64,000 nucleotides of DNA from contig SKCR01018427.1 in assembly GCA_019454045.1 (NCBI GenBank), positions 1 to 64,000 of the forward strand. The letters are read 5' to 3'. The notes under the pieces are model-generated. The model was not told the origin of the DNA, made no database searches, and saw only the letters and a program-made list of their open reading frames with translations. The translations under genes were made by a program, and so were the position numbers. Positions 11,395 to 22,952 of this stretch are shown here, piece by piece. The number at the start of each line of letters is the position of its first letter. The first letter of the stretch is position 1. This stretch comes from Zanthoxylum bungeanum. Its lineage: Eukaryota > Streptophyta > Magnoliopsida > Sapindales > Rutaceae.

Positions 11395-11915
11395 AGGGAC
11401 GGAATTTAGCGACAGAATATTCCGTTTCAAAATTTAGCGACGAAATTGAGATGGAATTGAAACAGATAATGAAATTAGGGACGAAATTTAGCGACAAAAA
11501 AAGTTTCATCTCTATATTAGAGACTAAAACAAACTTTCGTCGCTAATTAGAAACGGATTATTATTCCGTCGCTAATTTCATATAGAAACGAAATTTTTCC
11601 GTCGCTAATTAGAAACAGAATTAAAATTTCGTAGCTAATTAGAGACAGAATTAAAATTTGTCGCTAATTAGAAATTTTCATTTTTTTTATTTTAATTAGT
11701 AATTAGAAACGGAATTTTTCCGTCGCTAATTAGAAACAGACTGAAAATTCGGTCGCTAATTAGAAACGGAATTAAAATTCCGTAGCTAATTAGAGACGGA
11801 ATTAAAATTCCGTAGCTAATTTTAAATTTTAATTTTAATTGGTAATTAGAAACGAAATTTTTCTGTCGCTAATTAGAAACGGAATTTTTCCGTCGCTAAT
11901 TAGAGACATATTTTT
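11395..11915. repeat. left subterminal repeats of CACTA element 1
   Basis: Many copies of CCGTCGCTAATTAGAAACGGA and its complement, spaced about 30-60 bases, in both orientations. Such motifs are where the CACTA TnpA-type protein binds in known systems. That role is inferred here. Confidence 0.75.
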
Positions 11916-12167
11916 CATTTAAATTTAAATGAAAAAGATTAAATCTATTGGATTTAAAAGTAGCAGTTCCTTCACTTATGTAAACAAGCCTCGTGTAAAG
12001 AATATACAGATTTTTTTTCCCTCATTTTTCATGTACTCTGCATCACTTTGTTAACAACAAAAAACAAATGTTCTTTGGTTATTTTGATTTAGATGATAAA
12101 TCAATAACAATGATCTTACTCTAGTTCAACAATTTTTTGATTCCCAGTGAATGATGGAAGTATAAAT

Positions 12168-12672
12168 TGTTAGAAATTCTTCTAATATTCATGAAAAAGG
12201 GTTTATGTGTCTTTTTGGATGCTATGGGTGTTTGAGAGGGGTACAACCCTTTGGAGGGTTGCACCCCAACCCAAAGGGTGCCCTGTTGGCACCCCTCTAT
12301 GCCTTTAAAAGGGAGGCTCTATGTCCAATTAAATACACATAAGTAAATCCGTTTTTAAGAAGAGTATTTTCCTATTTGTTTGGGAGGGAGTTTCACCATA
12401 TTCTCAGTTCGAATACTTGTTAAGGAGTGCACCTTAAATAAGAAGAAACCAAGTTATCATGGGAGAACATTGGCCAATTCGAATCCGTAAAGCACTAGAG
12501 ACGGAGGCTAATAAGTTCTTAAGGACAGAGAATTATCTCGACTTGGATTTATCAGGTTTTTCTGATTTCTACGTTTTAGGGTTTTTCATTTGAAGTAGAT
12601 CTAGTTTTGCTTTATGGTTTGAATTGTTGTATAGCATATTATTTGATGTTTAATGACACTAATTTGACAACA
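12168..12672 (+). repeat. 5' LTR of Copia element 1
   Basis: A 505-bp direct repeat of 17951-18455, TG...CA termini. It contains a TTTAAAAGG TATA-like motif near 12303 and the internal inverted phrase GGGTGCC...GGCACCC at 12277-12295. Confidence 0.9.
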
Positions 12673-12764
12673 ATCTTAAGAACTTATTAACTAGTGTTGT
12701 TAAATAGTAAATCGCATACGTAGTTTAGAAAATTTCTGGAAAAAATACAGACTGTGCATGAAAA

Positions 12765-13120
12765 ACCTGTAGGGCGTTCGAACGCCCGACGCACGCGAAG
12801 GAAAAAATCTGAAAATTCGTAAGAACATTCGAACGCGTCTTCAAACGCAACTCGAACGCAAGCCTTCTGCCTAAGAACGTTCGAACACGTCTTCAAATGC
12901 GAATCGAACGCAGACCTTCTGACTTAGTTCATTTAAACCCGTCCTAAACGCAACTCGAACGAAAACTCTCTGGAATCATTTCGTTCGAACGCGTTATCAA
13001 ACGCTACACGAACGTGAACTCTCTGGAACACTTCGTTCGAATGCGTTATCAAACGCAACACCAACGTACACACACTGGACAATCTCGTTCGAACGTAGAT
13101 ACGAACGCAACACTAACGAA
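12765..13120 (+). repeat. leader tandem repeats with GTTCGAAC cores
   Basis: About seven diverged copies of a 50-60-base unit, consensus near CGTTCGAACGCGTTATCAAA followed by CGCAACACGAACG and then CTCTGGAA. They lie between the 5' LTR and gag. Each has a palindromic TTCGAA core and is far richer in CpG than the surroundings. Confidence 0.75.
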
Positions 13121-13723
13121 ATAGTCTTGGAATTGTTATAAACTGCAAAGACTTATATTAATATTAACTTAGTTAATCATATACTGAATCACTATAATCT
13201 TGGTAGTATAGATATAAGTTATTATTAGGTTGTTCAATTATCACAAGCATACACTTAGTGATAAAGTTGAAAAATTTATTGTGTGTTGCATACTTGGTTG
13301 AGAATTTAAAGTGTAATTTTACACAAGTAATTCCATCCAATCTTGTTTGACACATACACATATAACTACACTTATCGTATATTGTTTTGTGACATTGACA
13401 AAGTGAAATACTGAGTTTGAATTGCTAAGAGGTTCTATTGAGAAAGTAGTTAAAGGATATTCTGTCAAAAAGACGATAAGAGCCTAAGTGGTCAGGGACT
13501 TAAGTGGTTACTCTGGACCCCCCTCGTCATCTGGGAATATTCCTTTATTTACTTTTCATAAGAAATCTTGGTTGGAAATTCAAGGACTTGTGTTTATTGG
13601 TACTACTGTCCAATAGAACAACAAGTGGATATTTGGTATATCACTTGAGACAATATCATTTGTTGGTCGTTGTATAATTTGTCTTTTGTAGACTTATTGA
13701 ACCCTGTTTGTTTCCAGTTACAT

Positions 13724-16700
13724 ATGGTTAGCGGAAACATCACAGTACCGGTATCTCATGGAGAAAAACCGGAGAAGTTTGGTGGGGCAAACTTCAAACA
13801 GTGGCAGAGCAAAATGTTGTTCTACTTGACAACTCTGCAGTTGGCTAAGTACCTCAAAGATCCTCCGGGTCCTGTGGATGGTGAATCAAAGGCAGCCAAG
13901 GAACTACGAGAAGAGACATGGTCGTCTGGCGACTTCCTGTGCAAGAACTACCTTTTGGGTGGTCTTGACAATACCCTGTACAATGTGTACCAAGGCATGA
14001 CTTCTGCGAAGATTATCTGGGAATCTCTCGAGAAGAAATACAAAACTGAGGATGCCGGACAAAAGAAATTTGTCGTGGGTAGGTTCCTGTACTACAAGAT
14101 GGTAGTTTCAAGGACGATGATGTCTCATGTGAACTACAATTGATCATTCATGAAATACTGGATGAAGGAATGAAACTCTATGAGACGTTTCAAGTTGCCA
14201 CCATAATTGAAAAGTTACTTCCATCATGGAAGGACTTCAGGAGCTATCTGAAACAAAAAAAGAAGCAGATGAGCCTTGAAGACCTTGGAGTTCGATTGAG
14301 AATCGAACATGACAACATGATGTCTGAGAAGGCCATCTACAAGACTATGGAGTCTAAGGCCAACATCATTGAGGATGTAAAGGGTAGCAAGAAAAGAAAG
14401 AACAGTGAAGCTGATTCTTCCCAAGCGAACAAGAAGTTCAATGAGAAGTGCTACAACTGTGAAAAGAGCGGTCATATGACAAAGGACTGCAGAAACAATA
14501 TATCTCAGGACAATGGCAAGAATAATAAGGCCTATGTCGCTGAAGATGAGCAGTTAACTGATGAGATTTCAGAAATGAACCTCTCAGCAGTGGTAACTGA
14601 AGCCAACTTGGTTGGGAATCCGAGAGAATGATGGGTAGACACTGGGGCTACTCTTCATATCTGTGCTGATAGCAAGATGCTTTCCTCATATCAGAAATGT
14701 CGATGGCGGCGATCATCTGACAATGGGAAAATAGTCTACCTCTAGAGTGGTTGGACAAGGCACAGTAGTTCTGAAAATGATATCTGGAACGGAGCTTACA
14801 TATAAGAATGTTTGCATGTTCCAGATATTCGGTAGAACTCGGTCTCGGGTTTGTATTTGTTTCTGACAAGATTGTATTGACAAAAAATGATGTCTATGTA
14901 GGAAAATGATACCTCGCTGAGGGCCTTTTCAATGACTGTCAATTGTGTTATTAATAAAGCTGAAACTTCTGCTTATATTATTGAGTCACAAAATGTATGG
15001 CATGGGAGGTTAGGACATGTTAATTATGATACAATGTGTACATTAATTAACATGGACCTTATACCTAAATTTGCACTGATAGCCAACATAAGTGTGAGGC
15101 ATGTGTTGAAGCAAAAATACATAGAACATCATAGAACGAAGTTCTGAACCCTTGAAACTTGTGCACACTTACGTGTGTGACATGAATATTATGCAAACAA
15201 GAGGCGGTAAAAAGTACTTTGTCACTTTTATCGATGAAAGCACAAGATTCAGTTAAGTGTATTTGCTGAGGAGCATAGCTGAAGTTATTGAGAGCTTTAT
15301 ACACTGAGAACAAAGTTGCAAATCAACTTGGCAAGGAAATCAAAAGAATCAGGAGTGATAGAGGTGGTGAATATGTTTCATCATTCGGTGAATATTGTTC
15401 TGTGCACGGAATTATTCACGAAACCACTGCTCCTTATTCTCCTCAACAAAATGGGATTGCTGAGTGCAAAAACCGAACGTTGAAGGAAATGATGAATGCC
15501 ATGTTGACTAGTTCTGGTTTACCTCAGAACTTGTGGGGGGAAAGCCCTACTTTCCGCGAACTACGTTCTGAACAAGCTTCCTCACAAGAGATTGGACAAG
15601 ACACCATATGAGTTGTGGAAATGTTATGTACATTCCTACAAATATATGAAAATGTGGGGGTGTCTTGCCAATTGCCAAGGTGATGGTTCTTAAACCTAAG
15701 AAGGTGGAATAGGACCCAAAACTGTTGATTGTATATTCATCGGATATGCTTGCAACAGTAGTGCGTATCGATTCTTGGTACACAAGTATGAGATTCCTGA
15801 CATCAATCTAAATGTGATGATTGAGTCAAGGAATGCAATATTTTTTGAAGACACATTTCCTTGTAAGGAAAGACAAAGAAGAGAGTCTCTCAAAAGATAT
15901 GTTGATACTGTCAAGGACAGTGATCAAGTTGACTAAGAGTCAGATCCGATTTTCTGACATATTTGTTAGAAAATAAGCCTAAAAGCTATAAAGAAGATAT
16001 GTCTTCTACGGAGGCACCTCTGTGGAAAGAGGCTATTAACAGTGAGATTGATTCAATCCTACAGAACCATACTTAGGAGTTGGTTGATCTTCCTCCAGGT
16101 TGTAAGCCACTGGGCTACAAATGGATATTCAAAGGAAAGATGAAAACGGATGGATCAATAGAGAAGTACAAGGCGAGATTTGTCATAAAAGGTTATAGAC
16201 AAAAAGAAGGTCTTGTTTACTTTGACACCTATTCGCCAGTGATTCGTATCACATCGGTAAGAATGCTTATAGCCATAGTAGCTATATTTGGTCTTGAAAT
16301 ACATCAAAAAGGATGTAAAGACGTCATTCTTGAATGGTGAATTGAATGAAGAGACTTACATGGAACAACCAGAAGGGTTTAATGTTCCCAGATAAGAACA
16401 GAAGGTGTGCAAACTTGTAAAATCCTTGTACGGATTAAAACAAGCACCTGGACAATGACATGAGAAGATTGACAAAGAGATGTTGTCAAATTGGTTTAAA
16501 ACCGATGAGTGTGATAAGTGTATATACACCAAATCAACTCAAGAATGATATGTCATTGTATATCTCTATGTAGACGATATGCTGATAATTGGTAATAATC
16601 ATGAGTTGATTCAGTCTACCAAGAAAATGTTATCCAGCAAATTTGATATGAAAGATTTGAGAATAGCTAACCTAACTCTTCCTCTATCAAAGAATATTGG

Positions 16701-17385
16701 CTTAAGCATATCGCAATTAGAGTATTCAAGGATCATCGGAAGTCTGATGTATCTCACGAATTGCACACGAACTGATATCGCTCAAGCTGTGAATAGGCTT
16801 AGCAGATATACTAGCAATCCATGACATAACCACTGGAAAGCCATAGTAAGTGTTTTGAGGTATAAGAAACTTCAAAATATGGGCTACTTTACGAGAGATA
16901 TCCTGCTGTTCTAGAGGGATACAGCGATGCTGACTGGATATCTGATACAGTGGATTCCAAATCTACGGTTAGATTTGTTTTCACACTTGGTAATGTAGTT
17001 GTGTCATGGAAATCCTCGAGGCAAACATGTATTGCCCGGTCTACTATGGAATCAGAGTTCATAGCGTTAGACAAAACAGCGGAAGAAGCAGAATGACTTA
17101 GAAACTTCCTGGAGGATATTTCTAGTTGGGCCAAACCGGTGCCAGCTATTAGCATACATTGTAATAGCCAATCGGCTATTGGGAAAGCCCAAAATACAAT
17201 GTATAATGGTAAGTCTCGACACATACGTCGGAGACATAATATCATAGGTCAACTGCTCTCAAGTAGCATAATATCTATCGATTATGTTGAGTCGAAAGAA
17301 ACTTAGCGGATCCACTAACTAAAGGTTTATCTCGAGAGCAAGTTGAGAAGTCATCGAGGGGAATGGGCTTGAAGCCTATAATCTA
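13724..17385 (+). pseudogene. Copia gag-pol polyprotein, disrupted
   Basis: The start is ATG 13724 (MVSGNITVPVSHGEKPEKFGG). Gag of the UBN2 type follows, frameshifted near 14100-14140. It carries a CCHC zinc knuckle at 14449-14490 (CYNCEKSGHMTKDC). One stop separates this from the protease, whose DTGA active site is in WVDTGATLHICADS (14632). Then come a gag-pre-integrase piece (WHGRLGHVNYD, 14998) and the integrase core with acidic residues at 15233 (FIDES), 15357 (RSDRGGEY) and 15462 (IAECKNR). RT starts at about 16070, with an intact YVDDM catalytic box at 16567-16581. RNase H follows (GYSDADW near 16917; SRHIRRRHN near 17218). Many stops and frameshifts occur (for example before 14632, near 16320, 16395 and 17095), so no polyprotein can be made although the key motifs survive. 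It is recently inactivated, consistent with the near-identical LTRs. Confidence 0.9.
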
Positions 17386-17939
17386 AGAATTGTCACTGTG
17401 GAAACCCAACCTAGTTGACTGGAGATCCCAAGATCTAGGTTCAAAAGGGACAACAGAAACTTTGTGCAATTCAAAACAAGCACTGAAGAGTTTTGTACTC
17501 TTTCCCATTCCGATAATGACGCTGAGTGCTGTCTGTCATTGGTTAGGATAAGCTAAGGCTTTTAATGATCACTATATTAGGAGATGAGTCCTAATGGGGG
17601 TAAAAACAGGTGGATCACATATTTCAAGTAAGAAGTGAAGCTGCTTCCATGAGAACTTTTAAAGGCGGGTTACCCTAAAGTGCTTGATGAATCCATGATC
17701 ATTGTTCAGGGCCGAAATGAACACAACCGTAGAACGGGAAAATGGTCGAATTAAAGCTGTGTGTTGGCAATTGTCTTGGTTTACACCAACGGCAGAACAG
17801 TTCAAGACTATGGGTCACTGGTTTACCAAGTAAATCCGATTGTCACTCACTAGGAAAGGTTCAAGGCGAAAGCTACCTATTTCGATGCAGCTTTAGTTCA
17901 TGATAACTCTCTCAAGTATCTCTATGAATATTTGAAGAA
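17386..17939 (+). other. 3' non-coding region of Copia element 1
   Basis: About 550 bases follow the RNase H end and precede the polypurine tract. No open frame that I recognise is present. Confidence 0.6.
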
Positions 17940-17950
17940 TTATGGGGGAT
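17940..17950 (+). promoter_or_regulatory. polypurine tract of Copia element 1
   Basis: TTATGGGGGAT lies immediately 5' of the TGTTAG start of the 3' LTR. It would prime plus-strand DNA synthesis during reverse transcription. Confidence 0.75.
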
Positions 17951-18455
17951 TGTTAGAAATTCTTCTAATATTCATGACAAAGGGTTTATGTGTCTTTTTG
18001 GATGTTATGGGTGTTTGAGAGGGGTACAACCCTTTGGAGGGTTGCACCCCAACCCAAGGGGTGCCTTGTTGGCACCCCTCCATGCCTTTAAAAGGGAGGC
18101 TCTATGTCCAATTAAATACACAGAAGTAAATCCGTTTTTAAGAAGAGTATTTTCCTATTTGTTTGGGAGGGAGTTTCACCATATTCTCAGTTCGAATACT
18201 TGTTAAGGAGTGCACCATGAAAAAGAAGCAACCAAGTTATCCTGGGAGAACATTGGCCAATTTGAATCCGTAAAGCACTAGAGACGGAGGCTAATAAGTT
18301 CTTAAGGACAGAGAATTATCTCGACTTGGATTTATCAGGTTTTTCTGATTTCTACGTTTTAGGGTTTTTCATTTGAAGTAGATCTAGTTTTGCTTTCTCG
18401 TTTGAATTGTTGTATAACATGTTATTTGATGTTTAATGACACTAATTTGACAACA
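17951..18455 (+). repeat. 3' LTR of Copia element 1
   Basis: Partner of 12168-12672 with the same TGTTAGAAATTC start and GACAACA end. Confidence 0.9.
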
Positions 18456-18669
18456 ATAATCTTTCTCAATCCTCTTCAATCCATGTGACATTATTCAACA
18501 TATTCAAATGTAAATTTATTTTTTTTCGAAAGAATATACCTAGAGACGGCAAATTCTAAGTACAAAAGCAAAATTTACAGGACCTTTGTGTTGCTTACAA
18601 GCATAAAAGAATGAGCACTATGCATGAGAAGCAATGGACTGTTTGTTCTATGCAATCCAGTCTTCATTT

Positions 18670-20345
18670 CATTAGAGACGGAATTAAAATTTCGTAATTA
18701 ATTTTAAATTTTTATTTTTATTTTAATTTTAATTGGTAATTAGAAACGGAATTTTTCCGTTGCTAATTAGAAACGGAATGAAAATTCCATCGTTAATTAG
18801 AAACGGAATTAAAATCCGTAACTAATTTTAAAATTTTCATTTTTATTTTAATTTTAATTGGTATTTAGAAACGGAATTTTTCCGTCGCTAATTATAAACG
18901 GAATGAAAATCCCGTCGCTAATTAGAAACATAATTAAAATTCTGTAACTAATTAGAAACGGATTTGAAATTCCGTAGCTAATTAGAAACGTATTTAAAAT
19001 TCCGTAGCTAATTAGAAACGTATTTAAAATTCCGTAGCTAATTTTAAAATTTTCAATCCCCCCGAAAATTTAATCCTTTCGGCGCCAATTTTTTGTTAAA
19101 CAAATAGAGACGAATTTTCCGTCGCTAATTAGAAATGGAATGAAAATTCCGTTGCTAATTAGAAACGGAATGAAAATCCCTTCGTTAAGTAGAAACGAAA
19201 TTAAATTTCGTAGCTAATTTTAAAATTTTCAATCCCCCCACAAATTTAATCCTTTCGGCGCCACTTTTTTTTTTTTAAAAAAATAGAGATGAATTATCCG
19301 TTGCTAAGTAGAAACGGAATTATAATTCCGTCGCTAATTAGAAACGGAATTAAAATTCCGTAGCTAATTTATAAAATTTTCAATCCCTCTAATATTTTCA
19401 AAAATTCCCGCCTTACGAAAATTTTAAATGTCTATAAAATTTATAAATCTTTCCGCTTCTCTTATCTTTTCCTCTATATATAAACCACAATCTTTTTAAA
19501 TCTCAATTCCAATACATCATCCAAAATTTTTCTACTCAATTCTATATACCATCAAAATTTTTATTTTCCTCCTCAATTCCATATACCATCAAAATTTTTC
19601 ATACCTCAACTCTCATTTTTCTTATCTTCACTTTTAAAATTTCATAAGAAACAAACACTAATATATTTTTTTTGGTTTAAAGTGGCGTAAATGGATGGTG
19701 GTGTGTCGAAGCTTGCGGTGGACATTACGGTGTCTTGTGGAATTGAAGATTTATATATAACATTAAAAAGTCAATTTTTAAAAATTTTCTACCATTCAAA
19801 AATTTTAAAATTTTTCCTTATCTAAAATTTAAAAATTTACTCTCACTAAAACTTATAAATTTCTCACATCTAAATAATTATAAAATTTCGTACTTCTCTA
19901 AAATTTTAAAATTTTTTCATTTCTAAAATTTTAAAAGCTTCATGCATCTTTAAAATTTTTAAATTTTCCGTCTCTCTAAAATTTTAAAATTTTCGTTTTT
20001 AATATATAGTTATGGAATAGCTACGAAAATTCCGTTTCTATTTAGAGACGGAATAATTTACGTTGCTAAATAGCGACATAAATTCTGTTTCTATTTAGAG
20101 ACGGAAATACTTCCGTCGCTAAATAGAAACGGAATTTTCGTCGCTATTTAGCGACGAAAATTATTCAATCTCTAAATATAAACGAAATTTTCTGTCACTA
20201 TTTAGCGACGAAAATTAGCGACGGATGAAATATTTCCGTCGCTATTTTTTTTGCAACCAACAAAATAGAGACGGAATTTTTCCTTCGCTATTTCGTCGCT
20301 AGGGGTCAATTAGCTACGGATTTTTCCGTCGCTATTTGACAGTTT
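18670..20345. repeat. right subterminal repeats of CACTA element 1
   Basis: Arrays of AATTAGAAACGGAATTTTTC and complements fill 18670-19370. Denser TAGCGACGG/CCGTCGCTA words fill 20030-20335 up to the right terminus. The phrase TTTTAAAATTTTCAATCCCC plus a TTTCGGCGCCA block recurs near 19043 and 19222, showing a larger internal duplication. A non-coding AT stretch (19390-19990) separates the two blocks. Confidence 0.7.
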
Positions 20346-20656
20346 TCTTGTAGTATAACAACTCTCTATGTCTCTTGGGCTTCCCTTATTACTAAAATTT
20401 CAAGTGAATCTACAATTTGGCTCGGATTAGTTTTGTTATATCACAATTCGATTATTTTAGACTGTGTACACACACCACACCCATATTAAAGTGAAATGTA
20501 CTTTTTGATATAGATATATTCTTCTATAACAAACTTCATATATCTAACTAATTCAATAAGTTTAGTACCTATATTTTATCATTAATTTTTGTCATCATTT
20601 TATCACTCCTTAATACATTTATTATTTTCTCGATTAAAGAGTACTGATATATGATC

Positions 20657-20826
20657 CACGTAGTTTGATGGTGTAGGGTTGAGAATCTCACATTGAGATC
20701 CTGTGTTCGAATCCAGGGAGTGCGTTTCTTGTAATAGTTTCAAATAGTTCGGAATTTTACTTGCTCCGCTTAAGCTCAGAAGAGATGGTTTGGCGGCGGA
20801 ATTTTCAACGATTACAAAAAGAAAAA
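20657..20826 (+). mobile_element. tRNA-derived SINE, copy 1
   Basis: The 5' part has an RNA polymerase III-type promoter: a weak A-box (TAGTTTGATGGTGTAGGG) and a good B-box GTTCGAATCC at 20705-20714. The body ends TTTGGCGGCGGAATTTTC and AACGATTACAAAAAG, an A-rich tail. The minus-strand element at 22090-22262 shows the same order of phrases (TCGAATCCAGGG-GTGC, TTCTTGTAA, ATGG-TGGTTTGG-GGCGG, AACGATT-CAAAA), so the two are one family. No coding capacity; it would rely on a LINE. Confidence 0.75.
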
Positions 20827-20829
20827 GTG

Positions 20830-21818
20830 ATATATGTATAAAGAACGTGACAAAACTAATTATAAGATGTACGTACTATATTGTCAATCTTACCATAATT
20901 CAGTTTTAATAATTTAACTCATTTTAGATTGTATATCTACATAGGTATTTGAGTAAAATCAGCACAAAACTCGTATCAATGCTAAATTAAAATCCAGATA
21001 TATTCAAACATAAAACCTTGTGAGATCAAATTATAATTGATAATTCGACTAACCGCTCGTGCATAAGGAGGGACTGAGGAAGGCACAAAACATATCACCA
21101 TTAAATTAAAATTGAGTCTCTGAAAAAGATTCACTCGAACACCTATACTGTGAAGTCAACTTACAATTCAATAAATTTTTTTTTTTTTTTTTGAAAATTA
21201 TTTTATTTTGCATGAGAATACGTGAACCTATTAATGCGGATCTGCCTTTCATTCGTTTTTGGAATGAGCATGTCTGTCGTTTTATATTTTTGTTTATACC
21301 AATCTCTGCTCAGCATTATGATGAATAAATCATCACCATGCATGCATGAACATGATATGTTTCTTTCATGCATTCATGTCCCACTATAAATAATTTTCAA
21401 TTTAGGATAAGTCGTTCAAATTTCAAAGAAGCTTCACAACTGCTCCGATTTATTTTATTTATTTTATTTATTTATTTTAAATATATATATATGATTGGTT
21501 GATGAAAGTATTCCCATCTAGACATTTTTAAAATTGCAAGGTATAATTTAAGCCATGCTAATTTTATTTTTAAAATATGAATATAATAAGAAAAGGATAG
21601 GTTGGAATAAAAGTAGAAGGACTGGTGTTTTCATTTAATTAAGTACATGCGATTCATTAAGTTTCCTTTCACTGTTTGACAAGTCAGTGCAAGAGACATT
21701 TTTATATTTCATTTCACCAAAGACGGAATATTCTGTCCGTTTATTATTATTAATTTTTTTGGTAATTAGTGTTTATTATTGAATGAAATTACAAGCAACA
21801 ATGATTAATATTATTAAA
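20830..21818. other. AT-rich spacer without a gene
   Basis: No gene is visible. The region holds a T-run near 21178, a TTTATTTTATTTATT low-complexity patch near 21450 and a short TA run at 21483. Confidence 0.6.
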
Positions 21819-22952
21819 TAGAGATGGTGAACGGAGCTGACCCGTGAATACAAGGCCTACCCGTATTGATGGGCCGGCATGATTGACCCATTAAGTTTGC
21901 GGGCCCAGTCATGTGAAGAACACTTGTTAAATATAGGGCCCAATATAGCCTATGAGAACAGCATATATGACCTAAAGGTCGTGTCGATCCAGTGGACCAA
22001 GTGGGTCGTGTCCAGCTGTGGACTTCGATTTTTTTTTTTTTTTTTTTTAAAGTTTAAAAATATAATTTTGAGCGTTAGTTATTCATGACTTTTTTTTTTT
22101 TTTTTTTTGAAATCGTTGGAAACCCCGCCACCAAACCACCCATTCTGGGCCGCGGCGCAGGTAAAACCCCCGGCTGCCCCAGGCTCTTACAAGAAGTTGC
22201 ACCCCCTGGATTCGAACCCAGAACCTCAAGGTGAGATTCTGGACCCTTCACCACCAAGCCAATTAAAAATTATAATGGTACATATTATAATATTACCATA
22301 ATATAACAACTAAATTAACTAACTACACAAGAATTAATAAACTAATTATACAACAACAGAATTAATCAATTAAAAAATAACTCAACTATAGGAATTGGAG
22401 ACAAATTCATTAATTAATTCGGTGCACCGTCTCCCCACATTCGAATACACTCATTGTGTAATTCATATATGGGTAGAAACGACTAATATGTGGAGCCAAT
22501 TGCATTGTACCAAACATGGGATTGTAAATTGTAACTTTTCATTTCATATAGATAACTTATATTTTCTCTCTCTCAAATAATCTTATTTTTAATTGAGTAA
22601 TATTTCTATTTATTCTTTAAATTGTTAATATTTGATTTAGTTATATTTCAACATTGAGATTCAATAATTTAACTTCAAAATAAATTGATGGAGTAATGAA
22701 CTTAAATAAATACATATTAAATTGATATATAAAATAAAAAATTTTAAATTATAACAAAAATAAATATTATTTGTGAGCTTTTCGTCGCTCATTTTCGTGA
22801 TGAGCCAAAGCACGGCCCATATTGTGTCTTGGCACGTCACAGTCTATGGGTCAAAAATATTTGCTCTAAAATAACATATCGTGTCGTGTCTGTAACAGAT
22901 GCGTGTTGGACCTGCGAGCTAAATCGACTGCACAACTCGTTGGCCATCTCTA
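21819..22952. mobile_element. hAT-like non-autonomous DNA transposon
   Basis: The ends form an imperfect terminal inverted repeat: TAGAGATGGTGAACGGAG at the left and, on the minus strand, TAGAGATGGCCAACGAG at the right. This resembles plant hAT ends. Subterminal GGGCC/GGCCC and GTGTCGTG-like words (21840-21910, 22815-22930) fit the same superfamily. The interior is AT-rich, has no transposase and contains a SINE at 22090-22262. The expected 8-bp target duplication is not clear (TTATTAAA against ATAGTATA), so the element is old or the ends are slightly misplaced. Confidence 0.6.
22090..22262 (-). mobile_element. tRNA-derived SINE, copy 2
   Basis: On the minus strand it starts GGCTTGGTGGTGAAGGGTCC (A-box region), has the B-box GGTTCGAATCC (core at 22208-22217), continues with AGGGGGTGCAACTTCTTGTA and GGTTTGGTGGCGG, and ends in about 19 A residues (the T-run 22090-22108). 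It is better preserved than the copy at 20657. A flanking target duplication is not obvious. Confidence 0.8.

Larger units (their letters stand above)
12168..18455 (+). mobile_element. Copia element 1, near-complete but inactivated
   Basis: A Ty1/Copia retrotransposon of about 6.3 kb with two 505-bp LTRs (12168-12672, 17951-18455). By hand I count about 16 mismatches between them, near 97% identity, so it is fairly young. LTRs begin TGTTAGAAATTC and end TTTGACAACA. A polypurine tract (TATGGGGGAT) directly precedes the 3' LTR. The flanks ATAAAT (12162-12167) and ATAAT (18456-18460) may be a target duplication with one slipped base. Order is a repeat-rich leader, gag, protease, integrase, RT, RNase H and a ~560-bp 3' region. 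The order integrase before RT makes it Copia. It is inserted in CACTA element 1. Confidence 0.9.
11369..20354. mobile_element. CACTA-like (En/Spm) element 1, non-autonomous
   Basis: The left end reads CACTTACTATAAGAAATTACAG. The right end, read on the minus strand, begins ACTACAAGAAAACTGTC. Both are close to the CACTACAAGAAAA termini of plant CACTA transposons, with decayed outermost bases. Dense subterminal repeats of TAGCGACGGAATTTT and its complement lie inside both ends (11395-11910 and 18670-20340). No TNP2 or TnpA coding is visible, so it would need trans-acting transposase. A 6.3-kb Copia element sits inside at 12168-18455; removing it leaves about 2.7 kb. The 3-bp target duplication is not readable because the ends are mutated. 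TATA-like and leader-like sequence at 19470-19690 may be a leftover promoter. Confidence 0.7.

Noticed and set aside
11369..20354. host gene at 19690 (ATGGATGGTGGTGTG after a TATA-like leader)
   Set aside because: The frame ends within about 45 codons in AT-rich repeats and has no recognisable domain; at most a leftover transposon leader.
20705..20714. tRNA gene suggested by a perfect B-box
   Set aside because: No cloverleaf can be drawn and the downstream body matches a second copy at 22090-22262, so it is a SINE.
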